The notes beneath the pieces were generated by a model. That model had not been told where the DNA came from and did not search any database. It was given only the letters and a program-made list of their open reading frames with translations. From Sorghum bicolor (taxonomy: Eukaryota; Streptophyta; Magnoliopsida; Poales; Poaceae), in the NCBI RefSeq assembly GCF_000003195.3, contig NC_012873.2, positions 65,295,615 to 65,359,614 of the forward strand: a stretch of 64,000 nucleotides of DNA, written 5' to 3'. This document shows, one piece after another, positions 35,601-47,399 of the stretch. The translations under genes were made by a program, and so were the position numbers. Positions within the stretch are counted from its first letter, which is position 1; each line of letters begins with the position of its first letter.

Positions 35601-38600
35601 GCTTGAGAAAAAGATGGATGATCTTGCTTTAAGACTTACCCTTGAAAGGAGACTGCGGGTAAGTATCATGTGCCACTTTATTGTGTTAGTGCATTATTTG
35701 TGAATGTTACTTGTTATATTCTTCCATTGTGTCACGGTTATTTGATAGTGTTGTGCCTGTTTATTTTTTATATTAGGCCAATTAGTTGTTATAAGCATCT
35801 GTAGCTTACCTTCAGTCAGAGGTATTAATAAAAATCTTAACGGATGGGAATGACTTCTGATTCTCCTTGTGGAAAGCTGGAGAATATATAAGAAGTGAAA
35901 GAGACTCAGGAATCGATATGTTGAAACATCAGTGTTATCGATCCTACTGGGGAATTGAATACAAAGGAGGAATTAAAATATGCTGAAACGGTCATTTTAT
36001 AGTTGAGGGACGAAATTGAGCCTCCTGTGAAAGTTGGAGGACAAAACTGCTATTCTGCCTAAATTTTTATATTTGATTACTCATAATTGTTTGTTTTGTA
36101 TTCACCTGGTGATTCGACTTTCAAATGCAGGCTGCCAGTGAAGACTCAAAATCAGCAGAAATATTGAGGCGTGACAAAATAATTGAATCATTAAGTGCAG
36201 AATGTGCTGCTGCTAAGTCAGCTGCTCAAAATGAGCATGACAAAAATTTGTTGCTCCAAAAGCAGTTGGACGATTCTTTGAGAGAGATTGCTATGTTGCA
36301 GAGTAAAAAGATTATGTCAGCAGAAGCAGAAAAAGAAAACTCCAACCTAAAGGTTTCATAACTTCTGTCTTCATCATATTCTTAAGCTACGGAGTAGATA
36401 AATTTTGTAAATTAACATAGTCCCTAATGTTTTGTTTTGGATCCCTAAGGTTGTAAGTCTAGTGGGAAGCATGTTCTGTTTTCTCTCAACTTGAATTAGC
36501 CTTTCTAGTGGGACCTATACCTTGATTATATTTTTGCTGAACCATATCTTTTACATTCCACAGAACCTAGTCGAATCATTATCTATGAAGAACTCAATAC
36601 TGGAGAACGAACTTACTGTGACTCGTAAAAGTAGTGATGATACAATGGAAAAATTGAAGGACGTCGAGGGTAAATGCAACCATCTACAGCAAAACTTGGA
36701 CAAGTAAGCCTTGTGCTCCCATATGTATCTAAAGCTGCAGGATGCATGATCAACATGTGCCATCTACGTTTCTGGTGGACCTTTTGAGAACAATATGATG
36801 GTTTATGTTTTCGTGAATTCAGATTACAGGAGAAACTTACAAACTTGGAAAATGAAAATCATGTCTTAAGACAGAAGGCATTTAATATGCCGACAATGAA
36901 CAATCTGCCTGTAGCTCCAAAGACATTATCTGAGGTACCTTTCTTTGTTACCCTTTCAAAATACAATGCTCTTTTTTTTTTGCTGGCTCCAATGCTGACT
37001 ACTACAATACTATTGCAATACTCTCTATTTGATGTCAAACTTAGTTACAATATCTTACTTGTTTAATTCACTGACTTGATTTCTGAATGCAGAAATTTTC
37101 TGCATCAATTGGACTTCCCATCAGTGAGCCAAAGCATATATATGTAAGCTTATTCTTTTCTTTCAGCTTGGGTAACTGCACTTGTCCAGATCTTGTAAAA
37201 AAACTTTAATTTGACAGAGGACTAAAATTGTAGGAAAGCCCAACACCTACAAAATATCTGGCTTCGCTTCCACAGAGTTTGAGTGCATCAAGGAGATCGA
37301 GGTTGCCTGTTGAAAGGCATGAGGTAAATTCATCTGTGCTCTACACTCTAGACTTCAAGTTATAGATGTGCTTCATTTTTTAATTCATTTCATGACTTCT
37401 CCATGAGATTGCTAATACTTTATTACTGACCATGGTGGTCTATTAAGAATTTGAGGTATCTTATATTTGCTATTGTTTCATGCAGCAAAATCATGAAATT
37501 TTATTGAAATGTCTATTAAGAATTTGAGGTATCTTATATTTGCTATTGTTTCATGCAGCAAAATCATGAAATTTTATTGAAATGCATCAAAGAAAATTTA
37601 GGATATAAGGATGGCAAACCAGTTGCAGCATGTATCATTTACAAATGTCTTTTGCATTGGCGTGCTTTTGAATCGGAGCGAACTGCTATTTTCGATCATG
37701 TGATTGAGGCCATAAATGATGTCCTCAAGGTAAAATAATTGGAGCCCATGTATTTTATTATTTACACCATGTGTGTCCTCATTGTAAAATCATTTTGGGA
37801 TTTTCTGTTTTGGTTTCACTACAGGGGACTGAAGCTGATGGTAGATTACCTTATTGGTTATCCAATACCTCTGCATTGTTATGCCTTCTGCAAAGGAATC
37901 TGCGGTCAAATGGATTATTTGCTACCCCATCTCGTCGTTCTGGTGGAGCTATAGGGAAAATAGCGCAAGTAAGAAATTTGAGCATGATGAATATTATTTA
38001 TGTTCATCTTGAATCTATCATAGTCATAAGTAGCACCCCCTGCTTATCAAATTGTAAGTTGTTTTGGCTTTTCTAGGTATATAGCTTTTGCGATGCATCT
38101 GGATATACACCATGTCTAGATACAAAGTAAAAACTATCAATCTAGAAAAGCCAAAACGACTTACATTTTGGAATGGAGGGAGTATTGTTTTGTACAGACA
38201 CATGGTCCCCAAAATACAACTCTGATATGACATATCCACCACAATATATTTATAAAATGTATCAAAATCATAGTATTGCAAGACTATATTTTAAAACAAA
38301 TCCACTCATATCAGTTTCAAATGTTGAAACACGGCATACCAAATGTCACTGATGGTCATCAAGGATCTGGAGTTGTATCTGGTGGTTGAGTGGAAAGCAG
38401 GTAGTGGGATCCCTCGATCCTTAGGCTGCTGTGCCACCTTTTCCACACTTGTCTACGGTTACTAGCAAGGTTCATAACTTTTGAAGCTGCATTGTGCTGG
38501 TCGCATTAGTCATTTTTTTTATGCAAAGTAAGAATGTTGTCAAGTGACATGACAACATTCTTGTTTAAGTTGTGCATAAACATAGTTGTTTTTTTATTTA

Positions 38601-40843
38601 ATTTGGGTACTAGGTACCTTGTCGACTGATATTTTTTCTAAAGAAATCGTTGAGGATTGATTTTGCCTTCTGACTGGAATAACAATACTTATGTTTCTTC
38701 CAGACGTTGAGGTCTCCTTCGAAGTTTGTAGGCCGCAGTGATACTCTACCACAAGTTGATGCACGGTATCCAGCTATACTATTCAAACAGCAGCTTACTG
38801 CATGTGTCGAAAAGATCTTCGGGCAGCTCAGAGATAATCTAAAAAAGGAAATATCACCTCTACTTAATCTTTGCATTCAGGTATATAGTTGTTTCTTCAA
38901 TTTAACTGCATTGGAATTAAATGGATATTTTGGTGACATTCTGAGATTCACATGCAGGCTCCAAAATCAACACGTGGGCAACCTGGAAAAACATCCAAGT
39001 CACCTGGAGTTGGTGCCCACCTGGCATCGAACTCCAACTGGGACAATATCGTCAATTTCCTTGACTTGCTTATGGATACATTGCGCGAAAATTATGTAAG
39101 CCTTATCATTGTCCTGTTCTGAGAAAGGATTGACCTTTGTAAAGTTCATCATTGGGGTACTGATAGCCATGCCTTGTCCAAGACTCCAAGTGAGTCTAAT
39201 ATAACATCTGTGCTTGCTGCAGGTGCCATCCTTCTTTATACGTAAACTTATCACACAATTATTCTCTTTCATCAATATACAGTTGTTTAACAGGTAGTTT
39301 CCTCATCTCAGTAACTTGGTACTTGGTATGAAACGTGAAACTACCGTGCTAGCCATTAAATGTCTAGGAATGGATTACTAGGAAAATCTATATATTTCAT
39401 TTATCAACAGAAAAATTTTTGTGGATAACTATCTTTGTTAAGTTCGCAAATCATTTAGTCACGAGAAAAGTGCCTGCTTGTGTGTTAAGTAATAGACTTA
39501 TTGAAGGTTATGGATGATGGGATGGAGACACTTCAAGATACATGCTTGTTCTAATATGATTGAAATAAATAAATAAAATAGACTATTTTACCTTCATTAA
39601 TATATATTCATTTCTCAGTCTTCTTCTCCGACGTGAATGTTGTACATTCTCCAATGGGGAATACGTGAAAGCTGGTCTGTCATTGTTGGAGAAATGGATT
39701 ACTGATGTCACAGAGGAGGTAGGTGTCATTGTACATTCTTATCCTGCTTGTAAGAAACCATGTTGGAAGTGGATTTTCTTGGCATATCCAATGTGTTACT
39801 CTTTCAAGATACACCTGCCCTAAGGCCTTGTTTGGATGTTGTCGGATTCACCTCAATCTACATGTGTTGGGGTGGATTAGAGTGGAATTTAATCTAAATT
39901 CCACACCAATCCACCCCAACACATGTGGATTGATGCGAATCCAACTACATCCAAACTCGGCCTAAGAGTATTGGGTAGCATTGTTTTGTTGGGTTCGTGG
40001 GCCTTTTCAGTTGACTTCACAAGTTTATGTTCTTTTCAGTTTGCGGGTACATCTTGGCATGAGCTAAATTATATCAGAGAAGCTGTTGGATTTTTGGTAA
40101 TTGATTCTACAAGCTGCCTGCCCTTCTGTTTCTTTTGGTTGTTTGCCTTTTAGGCTATTCTCACAAAATTTGTTATACAGGTTATACACCAAAAGAGAAA
40201 AAAGACGCTTCAGGAGATCAGGCAAGATCTTTGCCCGGTATGAAAACACATATCATGTACGCTTTTGCAGTTGGTCATCATTTATGGCAGACCATTAACT
40301 CATAATTTCTCTGGTGTTTCATTTCATGTAGTCCTTGAGTGTTCGCCAAATCTATAGAATATGCTCGATGTATTGGGATGACAAATACAATACCCAAGGC
40401 ATTTCAACTGAGGTAGGTCCTTTCAGCTTGAACCTGGAGCTCTCATTTTCTGGAATTCATTTGCTTTACATTTCTGATTTTATTTTTGAGATTTCTTAGG
40501 TGGTTGCTGCAATGCGGGAGGTGGTTAACAAAGATACGCAGAATCTTCTGTCAAATTCCTTCTTGTTGGATGATGACTTAAGGTAAGGAAAATATTTCCA
40601 AAAATTACACTTTGTCTTCTGTGGTTACGCTTGATATTTGCTAGTGTGGAATGTACTCAACTGATTTGCCATTTTGCATTAATATTGATCTTTTCTGGCT
40701 ACAGTATACCATTCTCCACCGAGGATCTGTCAATGGCTATCCCGGCAATAGATTATGCTGACGTTGATCTTCCAGAATGTCTTCAGCACTACACATCAGT
40801 ACAGTTTCTAATAAGGCAGCAGGATCTACAGCCTGCCCAATAG
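23618..40843 (+). CDS. class XI myosin heavy chain, complete
   Basis: Actin-based motor that in plants moves organelles and vesicles and drives cytoplasmic streaming. Exons: 23618-23737, 24708-24857, 25581-25726, 25814-25970, 26114-26172, 26344-26500, 27576-27725, 28043-28179, 28669-28815, 28885-28986, 29336-29393, 29478-29579, 30483-30520, 30605-30731, 30813-30986, 31430-31561, 32991-33100, 33514-33574, 34100-34277, 34903-35108, 35228-35347, 35560-35658, 36131-36352, 36564-36703, 36823-36934, 37093-37143, 37234-37323, 37559-37729, 37825-37968, 38704-38880, 38958-39095, 39223-39293, 39619-39718, 40040-40096, 40181-40237, 40332-40412, 40500-40582, 40705-40843. All phases agree and give 1520 aa, normal for class XI. 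Domains: N-terminal SH3-like region, motor with P-loop GESGAGKT (154-161), switch I NDNSR (207-211) and switch II DIYGFE, six IQ motifs (about 730-875), a coiled coil (about 880-1070) and a C-terminal dilute (DIL) cargo domain. Several introns hold transposons. The subtype within class XI was not decided. Confidence 0.95.
27819..27993. mobile_element. hAT-type MITE in myosin intron 7
   Basis: A 175-bp element with ends CTACGTTACACG and CGTGTAACATAG (inverted repeats with one mismatch) and an exact 8-bp target duplication, GTTATTTT at 27811-27818 and 27994-28001. The interior is packed with GGATAC and GTATCC repeats in both orientations. It lies 49 bp upstream of exon 8. Confidence 0.88.
31689..31810. 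mobile_element. MITE, GGCCTTGTTTGGAT family, in myosin intron 16
   Basis: A 122-bp near-palindrome with ends GGCCTTGTTTGGAT and ATCCAAACAAGGCC, flanked by TAA at 31686-31688 and 31811-31813. Confidence 0.92.
31881..32501. mobile_element. PIF-like non-autonomous element in myosin intron 16
   Basis: Ends are GAGCTCCAATG and CATTGGAGATGCCC, inverted repeats differing by a short indel, flanked by TTA at 31878-31880 and 32502-32504. The interior is more GC-rich than the intron around it. On the minus strand (32152-31925) it has a 75-codon open frame rich in Lys, Glu and Ser that I do not recognise; it could be a captured gene piece or chance. Confidence 0.6.
32189..32211 (+). other. G-run, potential G-quadruplex in myosin intron 16
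   Basis: Runs of 10, 7 and 4 guanines are separated by a single C and a single A on the coding (non-template) strand, inside the PIF-like element. The composition is sufficient for a G-quadruplex in DNA or pre-mRNA; formation is inferred. Confidence 0.6.
37439..37584 (+). repeat. exact 73-bp tandem duplication across a myosin splice acceptor
   Basis: Copies at 37439-37511 and 37512-37584 are identical as read. Each holds the intron 3' end, the acceptor TTTCATGCAG and the first 26 bases of exon 28. Splicing at the second acceptor (exon start 37559) keeps the reading frame. Splicing at the first (37486) reads through copy 1 into an in-frame TGA within about 14 codons. Confidence 0.97.
38033..38182. 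mobile_element. Stowaway MITE in myosin intron 29
   Basis: The right end is GGAATGGAGGGAG before TA (38183-38184). The left end is worn (GCACCCCCTGCTTATC) after TA. The interior arms TTGTAAGT, TTTTGGCTTTTCTAG and their complements give an almost complete foldback, as in Tc1/mariner-derived Stowaway elements. Confidence 0.8.
39824..39962. mobile_element. MITE, GGCCTTGTTTGGAT family, in myosin intron 33
   Basis: A 139-bp near-palindrome flanked by TAA at 39821-39823 and 39963-39965. The right end is slightly altered (CCAAACTCGGCC). Confidence 0.9.
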
Positions 40844-41935
40844 AATGAATGTTGTCAGGCTGACCTGAAGATTTGTCTGTCCCCTGGTTTTATTGGGGTT
40901 ACATCCATCTGCGATGTTGTATTGTTGTTTAGAGTTCCTAGATTGGTGGAGAGAAGTGGACTTTTACAGTTGAAAAGCAACCATTGTTGCTAGATGCATC
41001 ATTCGTTGTACAGGGAATGTTGTAATTCTGTTGACTGTCGTAAAATGATTAGTATATCAGTGGCAAATTGGGCAATGTGCATCACCGATGGTATTTTCTA
41101 CACATGAACCTTTAGCCCATTAACCGTCGGATCGCGCGATCATAAGCTTTAGGGCGTCTGATGTGGGTCAGTTTGGGTGTGCTACTTGCTTCGTCGTCGT
41201 CCCCGGCGATCTTGTTGCGGGCGTCACGTGGTCTCCTTGGCAGTGGCACAGCCCCATGCGTTGGTGGGCGGACTCCCACCTCCGTGTTGGCGAGGTGCGC
41301 TCTCGGGGAAGTCCTTTTGACCAGTTTCGATTTTCTCCCCTTATCTATAAAAATTGGTTTTTTTTGTGCTTTAACTTTTAAACCATTTATTTTTATATCC
41401 TAGATGATTTTAATAGCAGTTTTCCTGACGTGATGCCACATCATCTAAAAGAGGTAAATCGGATTATGTTGCTAGTTCATAAAGGTAGTTTTAAAAATTT
41501 GTCCAAATATTTTTTTTGAAATGTTGGTAATCAAAAATCCTAAAATCAATTTTGGTTCTTTAAAAACTGAGCAGGGAATATTAGCTCAATCTCTCTTTTT
41601 TTTTCTCCACGAACGGAACAGTAGATTGAAGCTAAAAGTTGAAATTCCACTCCAATTCCCTCCGTTAACTATCATACCCATTTAAACGTAGCTGCCAAAT
41701 GCATCTCTAAAAATCTTCGAAACAACTCACAAATTGTTCCCGGAATCCCGGTTATCCGGAGCAGGATTACCAAGGAAATGAATCAACGAACAAATTAATT
41801 TGGGTTACACATTGCTGACACTGAAACTAAACTATGTACACTTGACAATCTTTTTCGTCGGGAAGGGAACAAATATACACAAAGCTGCCAACACGTACGG
41901 ACGGATGCGTCGGCGGCTGCGCACAGCGCATGCAC
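40844..41935. other. convergent 3' ends of myosin and RLCK genes
   Basis: The two flanking genes point towards each other, so this 1.1 kb holds both 3' UTRs and a short spacer. No other gene is seen. The GC-rich part at about 41160-41340 has no recognisable coding content. Confidence 0.5.
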
Positions 41936-44900
41936 CTAGGCTCCCCTGTCCCTGCTCTCCTTGGGCGAGGAGGACGCCGAGGAGCTCCTGTGCCCGGCCA
42001 CGGAGCTCGCGCACCGTTGGTTCGCAAACGTCCGGTGGTCGCCCTCGGCGTGCGAATGCACGGCCGACGCGAGGCACTTCTTCCTGGCAGCGGCCGCCGC
42101 CGCCACCGCCTCGTCGTCGTCGGCCTTGCCATTGTCTTCGGACTCGGGCGGGACCGTGTACACGAAGGGCCCCGCGGGCACGTCGCTGCACATGGCGAGC
42201 AGCGGCTGGAGCGCGTCGACGACGTCGCGCATGGTGGGGCGGGACTTGGGCACGCTGTGCAGGCAGTTGTAGGCGAGCATGGCGGCCTTGTGCGCGGCCT
42301 TGGCGGAGTACTGGCCGTCCAGGCAGGGGTCCATCACCCGGTGCAGCCGCTCCGTGTGGCGCAGGTACGGGCGCGCCCAGTCCACCAGGTGCTGCTCCCG
42401 CCCGCGCCGCCGCTTGTCCACGCTGCGCCTCCCCGACAGCAGCTCCAGGAGCACCACGCCGAAGCTGTACACGTCGCTCTTCGCCGTCAGGTGCCCTGAA
42501 AATGCATGCATTGCATTGCATGGTTAATCGAGGACGGGAACATGCGTACACTACGCGAAAACTTTACCTACACTACGCAGGTGTGTGACTGTTAGGGATG
42601 AAAGTGGCGTGGATAATTATCCGAACCGATCCGATCCGAATTCGAATTTTGAGGATATGGAGAAGAACTTTTAACATCCGTGCGGATACGGGTAATCCGA
42701 ATCCGATTGTCTGCGGATACGGGGTAGGATATGGAATAGGTAAAATCCGGCGGATATGGATTATCCGCAAATTTTATGCGGATTATCCGATGTTCAAAAT
42801 AGGATATCCGAAGGTTTTCTTTTCCAAGACTAAAAAATTTAGGATTTTAAAAAGTTTGTTATCTAAGGACTTGTATTTTATGATGTGTTTGTTTAATGTT
42901 CTAATTTTTAAATTAAGAAATTTGCTAGATGCTATTATTTATTGGCTAATAACTTATTATTTTTTAGTGGAGATATCATGTAAGACCTTGTTTGGATGAT
43001 GTTGTATTTACTTCAATCCATGTGTGTTGGTGTGGATTGGGATGAAATTTAGTTCAAGTTCCACTCCAATCCACCTCAACACATGTGGATTGATGTAAAT
43101 ACGGCTACATCCAAACAAGGCCTAAAATGTTAATTATTAGTGTGAGAGCAGCAACATGGAATGCAATGCAAGATTATTATCTATTGCCTATTCTTGTTCT
43201 GTACTACATAAATTCTTGATAAGCATATAATTCTCTAACACATGTTACTCGACTAATAAAATCCGTCTCTGATCCGTTTCCGCTCCATATCCGTACCAGT
43301 TCCGACTACCAAAAAAACCGTATCTACATCCGCATCCGTGTATTATCCACTCCGCACCGAATCCGACAAAAAAAAACGGATTAGGATATGAGAAAGTTAT
43401 TATCCGCACCGATCCGATCCGTTTTCATTCCTAGTGACTGTGACATGACGTAGCGTACGTACCGGTGAGAATGTACTCCGGCGCGGCGTAGCCGTGTGTC
43501 CCCATAACACGGGTGGTGACGTGGGTGTCGTCGCCCTGTGGGCCCTCCTTGGCCAGTCCAAAGTCTGAGAGCTTTGCAGTGTAATCCTGCCATACACAGA
43601 AAAGAAAGAGTGAGAAAAACGTCTTTCAATTCAGTCTACCCGAAAAAGGAAAGCATATTGTTTAATAGTCACAGTTCAGCCGCAATGTCGATAATTGCAT
43701 ATCGTTGCTTCGACCGTTATCCTAGAAATGGGTACGTGTCAGGTCGATGCGTGTTCGCTAGTGGCACACACGTACACTGATTGCGTGTCAAAATTTTATG
43801 CTTGCGCGTGTGCATATCAGGAGCATTCTACTAGTCTGAGAAAAGCACGGACCGAACGGCTCTCTGTTGCCATTTTTGAGCTCCTCATAAAGTCAAAGTT
43901 GAGAAGAGTGTTTGGTTAGTCAAGGAGTACAACTACTACTCCGGCCGTACTCAGGCTTCGAGCTGCTAGTACGAAGGTCTAGTAGCCTATGATAATTAAG
44001 GCCTTGTTTACTTTCAAAATTTTTTGTAAAAATGAATAGTGACGTTTTCGTTTGTATTTGACAAATATTGTCTAATCATAGACTAACTAGGGTCAAAAGA
44101 TTCGTCTCGTCAATTTCGACCAAACTGTGCAATTAGTTTTTATTTTCGTCTATATTTAATACTCGATGCATGCGTCTAAAGATTCGATGTGACGGAGAAT
44201 CTGAAAAATTTTGCAAAATTTTTGGGAAGTAAACAAGGCCTAAGGCAACAACCAATTTTGTTTCGTCCGGTGGAGCTCCGGCCGGCCGGATGCACCCACT
44301 AATAATCCGAAAGTTGCGTTTCTTGCCTACTTAAAATAACAGGAACGAACGTTAATGACGACATTGTTGTCACATTGATTCGGTAGGAGAAGTAAACAAA
44401 ACAGAAAGGACACCTTATTCCTTAGTAATTTGCTGGTTTTGTGGGTACCATTTGATAAATCGTTATTTTAATTTTTTTTTATAAGCTGGCCGCCACACTA
44501 TATAAAGATGTATAAGCATTGTGGAATTTGGACCCCCTCTGGTTCGATCAGATGGCGGATATATCCCTGGGTGTACGACATAGATTGGCCAACTTTTTGA
44601 AATTCGAAAAATAAAACGTGGTGGCAGGCGTCGGCAAAGAGCCAAGATGGAATTCCTTGGGATTAAAGCAACAAGCTAAATAATGTAAGGACGAGAATAC
44701 GAAGAAGAAGAATTCATGAATGCGCGCATGAGCCATGAGGTACTCACGGAGTCGAGCAGGATGTTGGAGGCCTTGAAGTCGCGGTAGATGACTGGCGTGT
44801 CGGCCTCGTGCAGGAACGCCAGCCCCTTTGCCGCGCCCACCGCGATCTTCAGCCGCGTGCACCACGGCAAGGTCGACAGCAGATCTGCATATGCATGCAT

Positions 44901-45630
44901 GCGCTGCCGGCAGGTCAGGTACGGTGGTGTAACACAACTTAAGAACACGCCGTTTTTTTAATAGAGTGAACACACGCCGTTGTAGCAGTAGTAACTAGCT
45001 AGTAAGTAAGGATAGCTTACTCTTGAAGAGGTGGTGCTCGAGGCTTCCTCTGGCCATGTACTCGTACACGAGCATCCTCTGCTCATCCTGGCAGCCGTAC
45101 CCGATGAGCTTCACCAGATGCGGATGCTTCAACATCCCCAGGTACACCACCTCCGCCTGCAGCAGCGAGCATCAATCGTTCGTACGTAAGTGAGTCGATC
45201 GTGTCCGATCCATTCGAATAAAATGCATGTGTATATCTACGTGTACCAGCCACTCGCGGTGGCCCTGCGGCCCGTCGGCGTCGAGGTACTTGACGGCGAC
45301 GTGCTGCGGCTCGATCTCCCCGGGCCGAAGCCGCTCGTCGAGGAAGCCCTTGTAGACGGGTCCGAACCCACCCTCGCCGATGAAGTTGCTGCTGGAGAGC
45401 CCCCGCGTGGCGGCGCTGAGCTCCGCCTGCGTGAAGGCGTGCAGGCCCGACGAGGCCAGCGCCCGCGACAGGTCGTCCAGCGACAGCGACCGCAGCCGCG
45501 CCGTCGCGCTCCGCATCCGCCGCACCGCCTTCTTCTCGCTCCCGCCGCTCTCGCTCCCGCTCCCGCTACTCCTGGCCGCCGCCGCCGACGGCTCCGACGA
45601 CCCCACGAAGCAACGGAACAGCAACAGCAT
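41936..45630 (-). CDS. receptor-like cytoplasmic kinase, RLCK-VII (PBL/RIPK-like), complete
   Basis: Predicted cytoplasmic serine/threonine kinase. RLCK-VII members relay signals from cell-surface receptors in immunity and development; the receptor partner here is unknown. Exons on the minus strand: 45630-45247, 45156-45021, 44884-44748, 43586-43463, 42495-41936, all in phase, giving 446 aa. Visible features: Ser/Gly-rich N-terminus (about 12-32), glycine loop [11 protein letters not shown] (about 85-95), catalytic Lys in VAVK (114), catalytic loop YRDFKASN (Asp about 209, Tyr in place of the usual His), DFG (about 227-229), and the activation segment and APE region [18 protein letters not shown]. 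The Ser-rich tail after the kinase domain ends ESRDRGA. The protein starts MLLLFRCF, so it lacks the Gly2 needed for myristoylation; Cys7 could be acylated (inference). Introns 3 and 4 are swollen by transposons. Confidence 0.93.
42593..43433. mobile_element. hAT-type non-autonomous element in RLCK intron 4
   Basis: Ends are TAGGGATGAAAG and CATTCCTA, imperfect inverted repeats followed inward by GATCCGATCC motifs on both sides. An exact 8-bp duplication, GTGACTGT, is at 42585-42592 and 43434-43441, diagnostic of hAT-type insertion. The subterminal parts are full of GGATAATCCG-type repeats. There is no transposase. A second MITE is nested inside. Confidence 0.9.
42984..43122. mobile_element. 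MITE, GGCCTTGTTTGGAT family, nested in the hAT element
   Basis: A near-palindrome of 139 bp flanked by TAA at 42981-42983 and 43123-43125. Its place inside the hAT-type element shows it inserted later. Confidence 0.9.
44000..44240. mobile_element. MITE, GGCCTTGTTTAGTT family, in RLCK intron 3 (copy 14)
   Basis: A 241-bp copy with intact ends and TAA duplicated at 43997-43999 and 44241-44243. Confidence 0.92.
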
Positions 45631-45871
45631 CCTCGTACGTGGCGCCCGCGTGATCGATCGAGATCGAGTAGTGGTAGTAAGCTTCGGCTCGCGGTCGACG
45701 TCGCCTCCAATCGATCCGATTCCTTTTTCCTTCTTCTTCTTCTTCCTCCCGCGCGCGCGGCCGCGGTCGCTTGCTCCTGTGCCGGCCGCCGGCTGGTGCA
45801 GTCTTTGCGATCGAGTGCTGCCGGAGGGGTTGGATTGGATGGTTTGACACGAGGCGTACGTACGTGTGGGG

Positions 45872-45880
45872 ATTATATAG
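45872..45880 (-). promoter_or_regulatory. TATA box of the RLCK gene
   Basis: Minus strand CTATATAAT, about 240 bp upstream of the start codon at 45630. This predicts a transcription start near 45840-45850 and a leader of roughly 210 bases. The call rests on motif and position only. Confidence 0.6.
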
Positions 45881-46078
45881 CGAAGAGGGAGCAGAGCGCG
45901 CAGGCACTGGGCGCGCGCGGGCGGGTGGTTGGTTAGTTGGGGCCGGTGGAAGACTGGAGAGGGAGGCGTCTCGTCTGAAACGGCCGTGTTGACCGCACCC
46001 GGCAGGAGGCCGATGGGAGTGCTACCAGCCTACCACTAGCCAGCCAGCGCTGGTGGTTTCGTTTCCTACGAGGACTCG

Positions 46079-46082
<4 letters not shown>

Positions 46083-46134
<52 letters not shown>
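46083..46134. repeat. compound (CT)n(CG)n microsatellite in RLCK promoter
   Basis: About 18 CT units pass into about 8 CG units, roughly 200 bp upstream of the proposed TATA box. On the gene's own strand it reads as CG then GA repeats. Such GA/CT tracts can bind GAGA-type (BBR/BPC) factors in plants; that role is inferred. Confidence 0.9.
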
Positions 46135-46135
<1 letters not shown>

Positions 46136-47173
46136 TGAGTCCTGGGAACCAAGAACCTGGCGTTGCGTACGTGCGTGTGACATTTTCTTTGTCAAATGAG
46201 GACCGAGCCATAACGGGAAAGGTGAATGCGACTTCGCTATAGGAAAAACGACGTCGGAGGCGAGAAAATTTCAAACGTTTCCGTTTTGGGCGTCCTCTCG
46301 GCTACGGTTTCACCGCGCTTCTTCTACTGTTTTGGACTTCGATTCGGAAGGATGGGGATGGGCGGAACTGGATTGCCATGGACATGGCGTGTTTTGCATC
46401 GCATGACGTCATCCCTTGCCAAGACATGCCATCATAAACCACAACAGCACGGCATGCAGCACCCCACCAGCTTCCAAAGAACTCCTTTCACAAGACCGGC
46501 CGGTTTCGTTTTTTTTTTTTTGCCGTTGTTCGTTTTTTTTGCAGGACATAATTTATTACCACAACTTCTTGTAAAATATTATGGACAAAAAGTCATGTGT
46601 GTACCCCCTTTATAACCTCCCAAAAATAAAAATTCACACACTTTTTTTTCAATAGAAGTTGCAGGATTATCATCGTTAGCTTCGAATCTAGTGAACGTTA
46701 CAGAGATTGCACAAAAAGGCGGAAAACAAATAAATTAACATTCGAATGGAAAGCAAATGAATGATGTAAAACAGACATTTTTGTTATTTTTCCATGGTAT
46801 ATGTAGATAATTTAGAAGCCTAGTTTTGAATTTGGGTTCTTGATCCTAGTTCCCCAGGGTTGAAGAATAAAATTCAGGAACAATTACGGGGTATTTGAGA
46901 GTAGGTATTGATAGTAATTACGCTAGATATTTTCATAGTGTGTGAGAGAGAGAGGGTATTTAGAAATGATTAGACCCATTTCCTATTGTTGAAAAAAAGT
47001 GAATAATGCCAACCAAATTTATGGTTACGTGCTTGCATCTTTGAGCCTTTCTAGACTTTGACTTGTTTTCTAGCTCTTTCTATTCTAAAGTTTAACATAA
47101 ATGCTCTAAAATAAGATATATGCTCACCATATGCATGCAAGAAAATCATGTTTGGCTATCCCTCGCTTGTTCG
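46135..47173. other. intergenic, no gene recognised
   Basis: About 1 kb, GC-balanced near the RLCK gene and AT-rich further on. No supported feature. Confidence 0.4.
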
Positions 47174-47399
47174 ACTCTGTTTAGTTTTTATCTAAAAACT
47201 TTTGTCTCATCATATTGAATGTTTAAACACATGTATGGAGTATTAATATATAGATTAAAAAATTAACTAATTGTACAGTTTATATGTATTTTGCGAGACA
47301 AATCTTTTAAGCCTAATTAGTTCATGATTGGACACTAATTTCTATAGTTACAAATGTACTATAGAATCTAATTTTTTTCTTTTGGTGAACTAAACAAGT
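47174..47399. mobile_element. MITE, GGCCTTGTTTAGTT family, worn (copy 15)
   Basis: Recognised by CTGTTTAGTTTTTA at the left, the inner blocks (AAGCCTAATTAGTTCATGATTGG) and GGTGAACTAAACAAG at the right. Terminal bases are lost and boundaries are approximate. Confidence 0.65.

Noticed and set aside
37201..37233. Alternative acceptor TTGACAG 16 bp before myosin exon 27
   Set aside because: Its use would shift the frame; the acceptor at 37233 keeps it.
41800..42588. Plus-strand frame of 262 codons rich in Arg and Pro
   Set aside because: It is the antisense shadow of the last RLCK exon, whose minus-strand frame matches kinase subdomains.
45190..45936. Plus-strand frame of 248 codons
   Set aside because: Antisense of RLCK exon 1 and its leader; Arg/Pro-rich composition without family resemblance.
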